From Bog-473 sp963745175 (lineage in GTDB: Bacteria > Actinomycetota > Acidimicrobiia > Acidimicrobiales > RAAP-2), in assembly GCA_963745175.1 (NCBI GenBank), contig CAVUWK010000010.1, positions 143,748 through 207,747 of the forward strand: a stretch of DNA of 64,000 nucleotides, read 5' to 3'. The notes below the pieces were generated by a model that was not told the origin of the DNA, made no database searches, and was given only the letters and a program-made list of their open reading frames with translations. The first letter of the stretch is position 1; each line of letters opens with the position of its first letter. Below are positions 1 to 8,252 of the stretch, in pieces. A program made the position numbers and the translations under genes.

Positions 1-85
1 GGGAGCGATTATGGATGATGCCGAGTCAACGGTCGAGGACCCGAGGACGGCCTTGTCAAGCCAGGAAGTCCCCGGGGAACCGGGA

Positions 86-565
86 TCAGCCGTTCTCCTC
101 CGCGGCGCGGCGGGCGAGATCCCGCGGGCTGCGGTTAGGAGCGCCGGGGCCACCCTCGACCAGCTCGCGCAGGCTGGTGCCAACGAAGTGATCCCAGCTC
201 CGGCTGCACATGTCCTTGCATTCGAGATTGTCGTCCAGGCCGCGGTGCTCGAAGTTGAGTTCGCAGGAGCTGGCGTCGATCGGCCTGATGGTGAATGTTG
301 GCTGGGTGCCAACCCAGTCCTCCATGAAGGTGCACTCGACGACCGTCCAGCGGACGGTCGTCGGGCGGGTCGCCTCGTCAACGCGGACGAGGAGAGGCGG
401 CTGTTCCGCCACCATCGGGAACCGCAGCTCGCCATCGGTCAGGCCCGAGCCCGCTACCGGGCTCCACCAGGCGGTCAGCGCTTCGGTCGTGGTGACGGCG
501 TCGAACACGACGTCAGCCGGGGCGTTGACACGGATGGTCGTGCGGTAGTCGGTGCTGGTCGTCAT
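86..565 (-). CDS. SRPBCC / AHSA1-like domain protein
   Basis: A 159-residue cytosolic protein of the START-like SRPBCC superfamily. It opens with the family's typical strand and helix (TTIRVNAPADVVFDAVTTTE), then an ALTAWWSPV segment, and ends in a long helix around WDHFVGTSLRELVEGG. The fold makes a hydrophobic ligand pocket; no catalytic residues define a reaction, so the substrate is unknown. An AAGGAG ribosome site lies just upstream of the ATG. In related genomes such genes are often next to ArsR-type repressors; none is in this window, but the promoter side carries a pair of matching palindromes (594-634) that look like operators. Family call is firm, function is not. Confidence 0.8.
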   Translation of the reverse strand: MTTSTDYRTTIRVNAPADVVFDAVTTTEALTAWWSPVAGSGLTDGELRFPMVAEQPPLLVRVDEATRPTTVRWTVVECTFMEDWVGTQPTFTIRPIDASSCELNFEHRGLDDNLECKDMCSRSWDHFVGTSLRELVEGGPGAPNRSPRDLARRAAEENG

Positions 566-593
566 TGGGGTCTCCTTGAGTGAAGTAGATATC

Positions 594-634
594 GCAACCC
601 ATCGATTGCTATCTTATGGCAACCCTTCGGTTGC
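594..634. promoter_or_regulatory. Paired 16-bp palindromic operator candidate
   Basis: Two imperfect palindromes, GCAACCCATCGATTGC (594-609) and GCAACCCTTCGGTTGC (619-634), agree at 14 of 16 positions and start 25 bp apart. They sit just upstream of the SRPBCC gene that reads leftward from 565. Spacing close to multiples of a helical turn and the shared GCAACC/GGTTGC half-sites suggest a dimeric repressor. The regulator itself is not visible. Confidence 0.5.
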
Positions 635-640
635 GTCAAG

Positions 641-1007
641 AGCATTCTGCGACGGGATGGCCATTGGGGGGCTTTGAGGCTCGGGCCGACTCAGCGCGCA
701 GCGGATACATCACGAGGCCGTTGACGAGCCCGAAGGCCGTATGGGACGGCGGGCGTCCTGGCCTGAGGCTTTCTCCGGGCCCGCAGCCTCGTTGGGCGAC
801 GTCTACACGTCCCTCGACAGGAAATGCGGGTGTTCGTGCCCATGGGAAGATAGGAGGGATCCGATGGTCTGCGTGATCCGTGACGCAACCTCGACCGATT
901 CGGCGCGATGCGCTCCTCGGGGACCAGGCCTGTCAGGTCAGCGGGAGCCAGCAGAAGATCGACACTGAGCCGGCGGACTGGCGCACCTATTCGCTGACGC
1001 CGACCAA
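641..1007. other. Gap with no supported gene
   Basis: About 370 bases between the SRPBCC promoter region and the YdeI-like gene. Several frames are open, but none shows recognisable domain sequence or a convincing ribosome site; the reading frames have the arginine- and proline-rich look of antisense GC-rich DNA. I see no RNA gene here. Confidence 0.5.
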
Positions 1008-1679
1008 CTAACCAGGCGATCGTGGACCTTGCGGGTGGATGGTCTCGCCTCGGGCCAGCATCTCCACAAACTGCTCGATACGCCTGGCTCGAGTCTCCAC
1101 CCTCTTTGCGCTTCCGATCCGATGGAGGATGGAGTACCGATTCGCACTTGTGAGCGTTTGAAACCTTGCCTGAGCACGAGGATTGGCAATGAGGGCGGCC
1201 GCCAAATCCTCCGGAACCTCCGCGCTCGCTTGTCCGGCGTAGGCAGTATTCCAACGACCATCCGCTTTTGCCTGCCGAACCTCGTCTTCCCCCGACCGAC
1301 GCATGCGGCCGGAGGCGCTCAATCTCTCGGCGATTGCGACGTTCCGTTGAGACCAAGGGCTCCGAGCGTTTCGGGGTGTGAATCGCCGCCGGAATGTCGC
1401 GATGTCACGACGCCCGAGCTGCCCATCGATCCAACCAAAGCAGATCGCCTCGTCGAGTGCCTCGTCGTAGGAGAGCGTTGTCGGATGCGTCGTGCCCTTC
1501 TTGGCTAAGACGAGCCACACGCCCTGTGACTTGGAGTGGTGGCCCCTCAACCAGGTCCGCCATTCGGCGGTATCAGCCACCAAGAGCTCTGGAAGATCCA
1601 CAGTTTCACGGTATCCCGTTGTGCCGGACTGTCCCACCGTTCCGGCGCACTGGGACACTCTGGGGAGGCGGATCACCAT
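1008..1679 (-). CDS. YdeI/OmpD-associated family protein
   Basis: Up to 223 residues. The core carries the family signature: WRTWLRGHHSKSQGVWLVLAKKG, then DEALDEAICFGWIDGQ, then RRFTPRNARSPWS, and a C-terminal ADGRWNTAY...VPEDLAAAL block. Bacterial members are small cytosolic proteins of unclear role, often labelled bacteriocin-protection or YdeI-like. The first 30 or so residues of this frame do not look like the family, so the true start is probably an internal GTG (for example the one beginning VDLPELLVAD), giving about 195 residues. It stands alone, divergent from the acetyltransferase gene. Confidence 0.8.
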   Translation of the reverse strand: MVIRLPRVSQCAGTVGQSGTTGYRETVDLPELLVADTAEWRTWLRGHHSKSQGVWLVLAKKGTTHPTTLSYDEALDEAICFGWIDGQLGRRDIATFRRRFTPRNARSPWSQRNVAIAERLSASGRMRRSGEDEVRQAKADGRWNTAYAGQASAEVPEDLAAALIANPRAQARFQTLTSANRYSILHRIGSAKRVETRARRIEQFVEMLARGETIHPQGPRSPG

Positions 1680-1719
1680 CGGCCACTAGTTCACCTCGAT
1701 CCGAAAGAGACAAACTGAG

Positions 1720-2250
1720 GTGATGGACTCCCAACGTCGGCGCATTGCCGGAGCGGCAATCGTCCGACCAGCAACCGGCGAGGATCTCGACGAGATGGTT
1801 CAGCACACATGGGCAGTCGCAGCAGAGGGTCGCTGGATCGGGACCGAGGTGCCGTTCGATCGCAGGGCTCGCCGTGAAATGTTCCAGAGACTCTCTTCAG
1901 GCGTTTCGTCGGCCCTATGGGTCGTGGATACCTCCGCTGCGAGAGGACCGGGTGTCGTTGGCCACATTTCGATCGATGTCGCTTCCTACGGAGTCGCTGA
2001 CATCGGGATGCTGGTTATAGCGGAGTGGCGGGGTCTAGGTCTGGGGATGGTGCTGCTCGATGTTGCAATCGAGTGGGCGGCCGAAGCGGGGGCCCACAAG
2101 ATGGCCCTTGAGGTATGGCCTCATAATACCGCTGCCCTTGAGCTCTACCACCGGGCTGGTTTCATCGAGGAGGGACGGAAGCTTCGGCATTATCGACGCC
2201 GAAACGGTGAGGTGTGGGACGCTGTCGTCATGGGGCGACCGCTACCCTGA
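1720..2250 (+). CDS. GNAT family N-acetyltransferase
   Basis: A 176-residue acetyl-CoA-dependent N-acyltransferase. Strand 4 is followed by the acetyl-CoA-binding motif A, seen as IGMLVIAEWRGLGLGMVLLDVAIEWA (the R-G-x-G-x-G/A pattern is partly altered to RGLGLGM). The C-terminal motif B is ALEVWPHNTAALELYHRAGFIEEGR, resembling RimI-type and ribosomal-protein-like acetyltransferases. The acceptor is unknown. Either the GTG at 1720 or the ATG at 1723 could be the start. The IS630 element begins about 100 bp downstream. Confidence 0.85.
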   Translation: MMDSQRRRIAGAAIVRPATGEDLDEMVQHTWAVAAEGRWIGTEVPFDRRARREMFQRLSSGVSSALWVVDTSAARGPGVVGHISIDVASYGVADIGMLVIAEWRGLGLGMVLLDVAIEWAAEAGAHKMALEVWPHNTAALELYHRAGFIEEGRKLRHYRRRNGEVWDAVVMGRPLP

Positions 2251-2348
2251 GCTGACCGCCGGCCTTGTAGCTGCAGTATCTCGTTCGATTCCTCCTCGGT
2301 GCGGAGTCTGGCTGTCCCCGGGCCGGCGTATCGGGGCAGGTCCGCCTA

Positions 2349-3525
2349 GTGTCCTGACCCAAAGATTCTTGTCCAAATAGGAATTTTCCCGTCATCTTCC
2401 GCGTTCTCACCGTCATCAACGACGATGGGAGGCAGTGATGGTGAGACGGGGAAGGCCGACTGAAGATCTCGTGCTGAGCGATGACGAGCGCGAAACCCTC
2501 GAGCGCTGGGCGCGACGGCCCAAGAGCGCGCAGGCCCTGGCGCTGCGGTGCCGCATCGTGCTCGAGTGCGCGAAAGGTCAGACCAACACGGCGGTGGCTG
2601 AGCGCCTCCTTGTCACCCGTGCCACGGTGGGCAAGTGGCGCCGGCGGTTCGTCGCGCAGCGCCTTGACGGTCTTCACGACGAGTCCCGGCCCGGCGTGCC
2701 GCGTTCGGTGAGCGACGAAGAAGTCGAGAGGATCGTGGTCAAGACCCTCGAAGAGACGCCCGACGACGCCACGCATTGGTCGATCCGCTCCATGGCCCAG
2801 GCGACCGGGATCAGCCGCTCGAGCGTGAACCGGATCTGGCAGGCCTTCGGGCTCAAACCCCACCTCAGCGAGACCTTCAAGCTCAGCCCCGACCCGCTCT
2901 TCGTCGAGAAGGTTCGTGACATCGTGGGTCTCTACGTCAACCCACCCGAGGCTGCCCTCGTGCTGTGCGTGGACGAGAAGACCCAGGTTCAAGCCCTCGA
3001 CCGCACCGCCCCGATCCTGCCGCTGCGTCCCGGGCTCCCCGAGCGGGCCACGCACGACTACGTCCGCGGCGGCACCACCAACCTCTACGCCGCGCTCGAC
3101 ATGGCTTCGGGGAAAGTCATCGCGGACATGACCGAGCGCCACCGAGCCATCGAGTTCAAGAAGTTCTTGAACCTCATCAACCGCAGCGTGCCCGAAGACC
3201 TCGATGTGCACTTGATCGTCGACAACGTCTCGACCCACAAAACCCCTGAGATTCACCGCTGGCTGATCCGTCATCCCCGCTTCACCTTGCACTTCACGCC
3301 TACCTACAGCTCATGGATGAACATGGTGGAGCGCTGGTTCGCCGAGCTCACGACGAAGTGGTTGCGCCGAGGCACGCACCGCTCGACCAAAGAGCTCGAA
3401 GCATCGATCACCGACTGGATCGACACTTGGAACGAGAACCCGCGCCCGTTCATCTGGCACAAGAGCGCCGACGAGATCCTGAATGCGCTAGCTGGATATT
3501 GCGCGCGGATCTCCGGTCAGGACAC
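2349..3525 (+). mobile_element. IS630-family insertion sequence, complete
   Basis: A 1,177-bp element. Its ends are perfect inverted repeats: GTGTCCTGACC at the left (2349-2359) and GGTCAGGACAC at the right (3515-3525). Each is flanked by TA (2347-2348 and 3526-3527), matching the TA target duplication known for IS630/Tc1-mariner-type elements. The insertion lies between the acetyltransferase and a P-loop kinase gene and does not visibly break either. Restoring one TA gives a short GC-rich intergenic target. The single gene inside runs past the right end (see transposase). Confidence 0.93.
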
Positions 3526-3571
3526 TAGCGGATCTTGTACATCTCCACCCCAGCGCCATTTGCGAGACTGA
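2435..3571 (+). CDS. IS630-family transposase
   Basis: A 378-residue DDE transposase. The N-terminal third has two helix-turn-helix segments (SAQALALRCRIVLECAKG..., VTRATVGKWRRRFV and SIRSMAQATGISRSSVNRIW). The catalytic domain shows the triad in LVLCVDEKTQ (first Asp), HLIVDNVSTHK (second Asp) and SSWMNMVERWF (Glu), with the usual PTYSSWMN context. A GGAGG-type site lies before GTG 2435/ATG 2438. The coding frame has no stop inside the element: it reads through the right inverted repeat and ends at 3571 in host DNA, adding about 15 host-encoded residues. Confidence 0.95.
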   Translation: MMVRRGRPTEDLVLSDDERETLERWARRPKSAQALALRCRIVLECAKGQTNTAVAERLLVTRATVGKWRRRFVAQRLDGLHDESRPGVPRSVSDEEVERIVVKTLEETPDDATHWSIRSMAQATGISRSSVNRIWQAFGLKPHLSETFKLSPDPLFVEKVRDIVGLYVNPPEAALVLCVDEKTQVQALDRTAPILPLRPGLPERATHDYVRGGTTNLYAALDMASGKVIADMTERHRAIEFKKFLNLINRSVPEDLDVHLIVDNVSTHKTPEIHRWLIRHPRFTLHFTPTYSSWMNMVERWFAELTTKWLRRGTHRSTKELEASITDWIDTWNENPRPFIWHKSADEILNALAGYCARISGQDTSGSCTSPPQRHLRD

Positions 3572-3575
3572 TCGA

Positions 3576-4130
3576 GTGACGGAAGGGATCTGGCTTGTTG
3601 TCGGAGTGCAGGCGTCGGGGAAATCGACCGTGGCAGACCTGCTTGCCCAAAAGTTCGATCGGGGGGTGCACATACGCGGCGGTCAGTTCTACCGATGGGC
3701 CGTCAGTGGCTGGGTGCACCCCTGGAGTGAGGATTCAGAAGAGGCACGTCGGCTTCTTGATCTGCGATACCGGTTGTCCGCGCTAGCCGCGAATGAGTAT
3801 TGCGATGCCGGATTTACAACGGTCGTCCAGGACAATCTCTACGGTGAAGACGTACGAGCGTGGCTCCGCCGGGTGACCGTTCGACCACGACACCTCGTCG
3901 TCCTTCGTCCGACCGTAGCGGTGGTGCATGAGCGCGACAAGGTTCGACGAGCGACCATCGGGAAGGTTGCTTACCGACAAGGCGAGGTAAGTATTGAGAA
4001 GCTCGATGAGCTGCTTGAGGGAACGCCGAAAGTAGGGCTATGGCTCGACACGTCGGCCCAGACTCCGTCCGAAACCGTGCAGGAGATTCTTGAGCGGCGA
4101 CGTGAAGCAATCGTGGACCCCGTTATCTAG
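3576..4130 (+). CDS. P-loop kinase/AAA_33-like ATPase
   Basis: A 184-residue protein that starts straight into a Walker A loop (WLVVGVQASGKSTVADLL, residues 6-23). It resembles small-molecule kinases of the chloramphenicol phosphotransferase / zeta-toxin-like / gluconate kinase type. A strand VVQDNLYGEDV and LVVLRPTVAVVHERD probably supply the second Walker-type and LID regions. The phosphate acceptor cannot be named. It begins 50 bp after the IS630 right end, so its original promoter may be displaced by the element. It overlaps or abuts the short HhH frame downstream. Confidence 0.75.
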   Translation: MTEGIWLVVGVQASGKSTVADLLAQKFDRGVHIRGGQFYRWAVSGWVHPWSEDSEEARRLLDLRYRLSALAANEYCDAGFTTVVQDNLYGEDVRAWLRRVTVRPRHLVVLRPTVAVVHERDKVRRATIGKVAYRQGEVSIEKLDELLEGTPKVGLWLDTSAQTPSETVQEILERRREAIVDPVI

Positions 4131-4137
4131 AGGCCGG

Positions 4138-4332
4138 GTGCGATCGCCCAGTACGGTGCCGGAGAACTACCTGACTTCACTCCCCGGCGTCAGCGCAGAC
4201 CTCGCAGACAGGATCATCGCTCCGAGAGACTCGATTGGTGGCTTCGATTCGCTCGATGACATGGAGGTACTGCTCGCCCTGCCACCTCAGCGGCTGGAAG
4301 CTGCTAGGGACCGCACAGTGTTCGTTCGTTAA
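4138..4332 (+). CDS. Short helix-hairpin-helix protein or remnant
   Basis: A 64-residue frame starting at GTG 4138, 8 bp after the kinase stop. Residues ENYLTSLPGVSADLADRII...GGFDSLDDMEVLLALPPQRLEAAR match the helix-hairpin-helix repeat of ComEA-type DNA-binding domains (LPGV hairpin, then a second helix ahead of a conserved aromatic-Asp step). No membrane anchor precedes it, so it may be the last domain of a longer gene that was lost, or a tiny free-standing protein. Function is unknown. Confidence 0.45.
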   Translation: MRSPSTVPENYLTSLPGVSADLADRIIAPRDSIGGFDSLDDMEVLLALPPQRLEAARDRTVFVR

Positions 4333-4850
4333 CCAAATGGACGATCTACGACGCTCTGACCTCCCCGGACCCGGCGATGATGTGGAACGGCGTGTCAACC
4401 TCCCGCGCAAAGGTCCTTATCACCGGTTTTTGATCGCGACGCACCAGAGGTGCGGCGCTCGGGTGTTCTTGAGCAGTCGGTGGGGCCCCAGTGTCAACAC
4501 GGAGCGCCCGGAACCCGAAGGGTGAGGACGAACGGTGTTGACACTGGGGAGGAGGCTGCTACTCGTCTCCCCGTGCGGCTGGCGGTGGTGGCCGAGCGAG
4601 CCATCGACGACGCGCCGGAGCGCAGTGGATCGGAGAACCGCCACGATGATGTACGCGAGTCGGAATCGCAGAAAAGCCATTCGCAGTTAGTTGCCTCGGA
4701 ATAGGGGCGCCCGTGACATCGTCACGAGGAACGATGGTGGGCGTAACGCCGGCGAGGATCGGATCTGCTGCGGCGGTGCTCCGGCGCGTCGTGGAGGGTT
4801 CGCTCAGACGCGGCGCCGATCGCGCGCTGAGCGAGACGAAGATCACGGGG
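4333..4850. other. Non-coding flank of IS110-type gene, with inverted repeat
   Basis: About 520 bp without a convincing gene, lying on the 3' side of the IS110-type transposase. It contains a perfect 15-bp inverted repeat (4486-4500 against 4535-4549; half-site CCCCAGTGTCAACAC) enclosing a smaller ACCC-GAA-GGGT hairpin. Nearer the transposase is a CGTGAC-ATC-GTCACG hairpin near 4710. IS110/IS1111 elements carry a structured non-coding end that encodes the bridge RNA, so part of this gap may be that end. The exact element border cannot be read from one copy. Confidence 0.45.
4486..4549. repeat. 64-bp inverted-repeat unit
   Basis: Perfect 15-bp arms (4486-4500 and 4535-4549) separated by 34 bases that hold a second small hairpin. 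It could be a REP-like unit, a miniature element, or a transcription terminator shared between convergent units. The arms do not resemble the ends of the IS630 element. Confidence 0.6.
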
Positions 4851-5954
4851 TCAGACCTCGGCCACCATCTCGGCCCAGAGGAACCCGGCGAGTTCGCGGG
4901 CGATGGCGGCAGCCACGACCGAGCGCACATTCTTGTGGGCAGCCAGTTGGCGGAACCGCCGAGAAAGACGGATCTGCGCAGCCCACGACCGGGCCACGGT
5001 CTCGGGCGGCGCCCCCTGTTGGCGCTCTCTGATGCCGGCACCCACATTCGGGCTGTGCTGGTAGGCCCAGGCCGCTTCACAGAGCTGGCCTCGCAGATGC
5101 GCATTGCCGGCCCTGGTGATCGAGCCCCGACGTTGGGTGAGACCCGTCGAGTTCTCCCCGGGCACGAGGCCGGTGAAGCTCATGAAGCCTCTGGCCTTGG
5201 GGAAGCGACGCCAGTCGAACACCTCGGCAGCCAGACACAGCGCACCAACTCTGGTCACGCCACGGTAAGTGGCCAAGCGTGGCACTTGCTCACCGAACGG
5301 ACCCTGGGTGCACCACGGCACGAGATCGGCCTCGACCGACTCGAGGGCGGTGTCGCGCAGCTTCACGGTGGCCAGATAGTGCGAGTAGGTCGTTGCGATG
5401 GCCGGATCGTCGAAGGACAACGTGGCCAGCCAGCGTCGATGGCGTTCGGTCCACGGCGAACCTCCTCGCCACACCACGCTGTGACGAAGGAGAAACCCGC
5501 TGAGGCGGTTGCGGGCCCGGGTGAGATCTTGGACCATGTCACCGCGCGTGCGGCACAGGTCGCGCACTCCCTCTTGGGCGGGGGTGGGGATGGCGATCGG
5601 GGTGAGCTCACCGGCCCGGTGTAGTCCGGCCAGTCGTCGGGCGTCACGACGGTCGGTCTTCACCCGATCGCCCGAGCCCTTAGGGATTAAAGAGGGGGCC
5701 ACCACGTCGCAGCGCACCCCCATCGAAGTCAGCAGGCGATGGAGGTCGTAACCGGTTGGGCCCGCTTCGTAGCAGGCCCAGATCTCCTTCGGCTTCCCCA
5801 CCCGTTTGACCAGGCGTCGGACCGAGTCGGTGTCGTGGAAGATCTTGTCGACCTCGGCGGTGTCGCGATCGGGCGACAACACCGCCACCGCGATCGAGTC
5901 CTTCGCGACGTCCATCCCCAGGTGGACGAATCCTCGGTGGGCAATACTGGACAC
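4851..5954 (-). CDS. IS110-family transposase (DEDD)
   Basis: A 367-residue transposase. The N-terminal RuvC-like DEDD domain shows GMDVAKDS (Asp15), CYEAGPTG (Glu63) and KTDRRDARRLA (Asp101 and Asp104). The C-terminal Transposase_20 domain is seen in YRGVTRVGALCLAAEVFDWRRFPKARGFMSFTGLVPGENSTG. Length is typical for the family. These enzymes act with a bridge RNA encoded in a non-coding end of the element and leave no simple terminal repeats, so element limits are not assigned. Only about 100 bp separate its start from the next gene, so any long non-coding end lies on the 3' side (4333-4850). Confidence 0.92.
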   Translation of the reverse strand: MSSIAHRGFVHLGMDVAKDSIAVAVLSPDRDTAEVDKIFHDTDSVRRLVKRVGKPKEIWACYEAGPTGYDLHRLLTSMGVRCDVVAPSLIPKGSGDRVKTDRRDARRLAGLHRAGELTPIAIPTPAQEGVRDLCRTRGDMVQDLTRARNRLSGFLLRHSVVWRGGSPWTERHRRWLATLSFDDPAIATTYSHYLATVKLRDTALESVEADLVPWCTQGPFGEQVPRLATYRGVTRVGALCLAAEVFDWRRFPKARGFMSFTGLVPGENSTGLTQRRGSITRAGNAHLRGQLCEAAWAYQHSPNVGAGIRERQQGAPPETVARSWAAQIRLSRRFRQLAAHKNVRSVVAAAIARELAGFLWAEMVAEV

Positions 5955-6062
5955 GGCTGGCTCCTTCCCTCCGTATGTCGGCTCCGTTCACCGCACAAGT
6001 GAATGATCCACGTAAATGCGGATGCCGGAGGAGCCGGCCGTTCCATACTGATTAGGGGGCAG

Positions 6063-6437
6063 ATGCCCATGCGTCGCGCGAAACTCTCAACGGTGAGCCT
6101 CGAATACGCATCGGACCATTTGATTGCTGCCGTATCGTCCCTGGCCGGAAGCGAACGGCCACTTCAGGAACGCCTACAGATGGCGTGGGACGACCATGTA
6201 CAGCTGCTCTGGATGAAGCCATGCCTCACGACCGATCTGTTGCGTGAGTTCAGAGATTTCTGGCACCGATACACCGCACCATCGGACGATCGCACGAGCA
6301 CGAAACTTCGTGTTCTGAACGGGGATGAATTGAAGTGCGCCATCAATGAGCTTGTTGCTTTGTCGGCCCGAACTACGGCGGTGGCGGCGCAGTCGGCCGA
6401 TGGCGGGATACTGGCCACGCTTGCTGATCTCAAATAG
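6063..6437 (+). CDS. Hypothetical protein
   Basis: A 124-residue protein of unknown function. The ATG at 6063 is preceded by AGGGGG at a good ribosome-site distance, so it is preferred over upstream in-frame codons. The sequence is mostly helical (SLEYASDHLIAAVSSLAG, PLQERLQMAWDDHVQLLW, FRDFWHRYTA) with no signal peptide or membrane segment, and I recognise no family. It lies next to the IS110 transposase start, divergently, and could be a passenger or a host gene flanking the insertion. Confidence 0.6.
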   Translation: MPMRRAKLSTVSLEYASDHLIAAVSSLAGSERPLQERLQMAWDDHVQLLWMKPCLTTDLLREFRDFWHRYTAPSDDRTSTKLRVLNGDELKCAINELVALSARTTAVAAQSADGGILATLADLK

Positions 6438-6521
6438 CGCGCCCAGATCCGGCGTTCGGAGGCACCCCCTTATACCCGCATGCAGGAGTCTCAGTCGCCC
6501 ATCGGGGTCCGGTTGCCCGCT

Positions 6522-7685
6522 TCAGTCGCCTAATGTGGTTCTCGGGGAATCGTCGTGTCCGAACCACCGAGTGGCTCGCGTGGACCCCCACTCCCGCTTC
6601 TCTTCGTTGAGCGCGGCGGTGGGTGGGATGAACTTTGCGACGGGAGTGTCGTAGGAGAGGAAATCGACGTCAATGCGTCCCACGAGGTCATCACCCAACT
6701 CCACGTAACACGCCGAGGCCCCGTCGTACGGAGGCGGGACGCTCCCGTCAGTCAGCTGGGAGATAAGCACTTTGGCGACCGTGGCCGCCTCGCCTTCCGC
6801 GATCCCTCCGGCACGAGGGACGGGTGCGCTTGTCACGTCGCCTACGGCGAATACGTTGGGGAATTGGGTGGCGAAAGTGACTGGGTTAACCGGAATCCAT
6901 CCGTCCTCGACCAGATCCGAAGCGACGACGACCTCGGGGGCACAGTGGACCGGGATCCCCAAGAAAAGGTCATAAGGCAACTGCCTCCCATCCTCGAGAT
7001 GTGCGACGTGGTGTTCGGGATCGAGCCAGGTCACCCTTGAGGAGGGCCAGTACTCGATGTTGTGTTCCTCGAGGATGGCCACGATCGCCGACGAGGTTTT
7101 CTTCGAGATCGGGATGGGCATCGGCATCGGGCTGACAAGGTGGATGGTCGACGATTCGCGCAGTCCGCGCCGGAGGAGATAGTCATGGAGCAGCAGTGCG
7201 GTTTCGTTCGGCGCACCAGGGCACTTGAAGAACGGACCAAGCACTCCGACGACGACTGCGCCGCCGCCGAAATCGGATAGTGCGTCACGAGCTCGCTCGG
7301 CGCCGGCGACGGAATAAAACTCGTACCCATCTTCCGCCAGTCCCGGCGTTGCGGGCACGTCGTAGTCAGCGCCGAGCGCGACCACAAGAATATCTGCGTC
7401 ATAGGTCGCCGCGTCAGTGACGACTCGGCGACTCTTGGGATCGATTGAGGTAACCGTCTCTCGTCGGAACTCAACGCCAGGCTTGGCGATCTGTCGATAT
7501 GGTTTCCAGAGTTCGGCGACCTGGCGTCGACCGAACATAATATCGAGCTTCGAAAAGCCGAACATGAACGAATCGTTCTTGTCGATGAGCGTGATGTGCA
7601 CCTTGTCGGGGACCGACTCGCACAACCCGGTAACGAGCTCGAGGCCGCCGAAACCAGCTCCAAGGACCACCACGTGTTGGGGCAC
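6522..7685 (-). CDS. FAD-dependent pyridine-nucleotide/sulfide:quinone-type oxidoreductase
   Basis: A 387-residue flavoprotein of the two-dinucleotide-binding-domain family. It begins with the FAD-binding strand VVVLGAGFGGLELV (GxGxxG), has a second NAD-type segment with ATG-like ADILVVALGADYDV, and ends with the FAD-contacting FPNVFAVGDVTSAPVPRAG. The FFKCPGAPNETALLLHDYL segment with a single conserved-looking cysteine resembles sulfide:quinone oxidoreductase and flavocytochrome c-type flavoproteins more than NADH dehydrogenase II. Membrane association through the C-terminus is likely in the family. Electron donor and acceptor are not proven. Confidence 0.85.
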   Translation of the reverse strand: MPQHVVVLGAGFGGLELVTGLCESVPDKVHITLIDKNDSFMFGFSKLDIMFGRRQVAELWKPYRQIAKPGVEFRRETVTSIDPKSRRVVTDAATYDADILVVALGADYDVPATPGLAEDGYEFYSVAGAERARDALSDFGGGAVVVGVLGPFFKCPGAPNETALLLHDYLLRRGLRESSTIHLVSPMPMPIPISKKTSSAIVAILEEHNIEYWPSSRVTWLDPEHHVAHLEDGRQLPYDLFLGIPVHCAPEVVVASDLVEDGWIPVNPVTFATQFPNVFAVGDVTSAPVPRAGGIAEGEAATVAKVLISQLTDGSVPPPYDGASACYVELGDDLVGRIDVDFLSYDTPVAKFIPPTAALNEEKREWGSTRATRWFGHDDSPRTTLGD

Positions 7686-7809
7686 CGGTGCAGGGTAACA
7701 GAGCTTGTCGATGCCGTATCACCGAGCGGTCAGGTCGCCGGAAGCGAGGGCGTTCATTGCTCGTTCACTCCCGGCGGTATGGGGCATTCACGCTCCTTGA
7801 ATCAGCGAA

Positions 7810-8061
7810 TCAGGTATCGAGCCCATCCGAGAGCCAGGGAACTGCGCCTCGGGCGGCTGCTATCGCATCGGCCTCACTCGAATATTCCCTGACCGAGAAG
7901 TAGGCGATCGGCGTCCAACGTCCCATGTCCTCTGCGTCACGTCGGAACTCTTCGAATCCGAACGTCCCGTCGGGCCGCCTAAAGATGTCTACGCAACGGT
8001 CCACGGCTGGAGTCGAGGGGCTCGCCAAGACGGACCATGATGGATCTAGTCGCGCAGACAT
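7810..8061 (-). CDS. Small hypothetical protein
   Basis: An 83-residue acidic protein (RCVDIFRRPDGTFGFEEFRRDAEDMGRWTPIAYFSVREYSSEADAIAAARGAVPWL). The pattern of a short beta-rich start, an aromatic middle and a helical SEADAIAAARGAVPWL end looks like a genuine small domain. No strong ribosome site is seen, and the function is unknown. It ends close to the FAD oxidoreductase promoter region and lies immediately outside the integrated-element remnant. Confidence 0.5.
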   Translation of the reverse strand: MSARLDPSWSVLASPSTPAVDRCVDIFRRPDGTFGFEEFRRDAEDMGRWTPIAYFSVREYSSEADAIAAARGAVPWLSDGLDT

Positions 8062-8177
8062 GTCGAAATGTTAGAGGAGCTCTCCAATCGGCTGACCCTG
8101 CGTCAGGGTGCGGGCTCTCAGATCTGGCGGTCTTCACTTCGAGCCACAGAATCCTCAGCCATGCCGCCCACCTGAAT

Positions 8178-8225
8178 AAACGAAAAGAGGCGGCGGGCGG
8201 AATCGAACCGCCGTACGGGGCTTTG
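8178..8225 (-). repeat. attL-like copy: displaced 3' half of tRNA-Cys
   Basis: A 48-bp stretch identical to 13996-14043. Positions 8188-8225 equal the tRNA-Cys sequence from its discriminator base up to the anticodon, and the match stops inside the anticodon. A weaker similarity (19 of 22 bases) continues to the left. This is the footprint left when a tyrosine-integrase element inserts in a tRNA gene: the original 3' end is displaced to the far side of the insert. Confidence 0.9.
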
Positions 8226-8252
8226 AAGGGGCAAAAACGGGATCCGCAGCGG

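Noticed and set aside
691..1356. 221-residue minus-strand frame in the first kilobase
   Set aside because: Overlaps the YdeI-like gene in another frame and is very rich in Arg; no ribosome site.
4713..5624. Long plus-strand open frame across the IS110 region
   Set aside because: It is antisense to the transposase, which has full catalytic motifs; the frame has only the Arg/Gly/Pro-rich composition of GC-rich antisense DNA.
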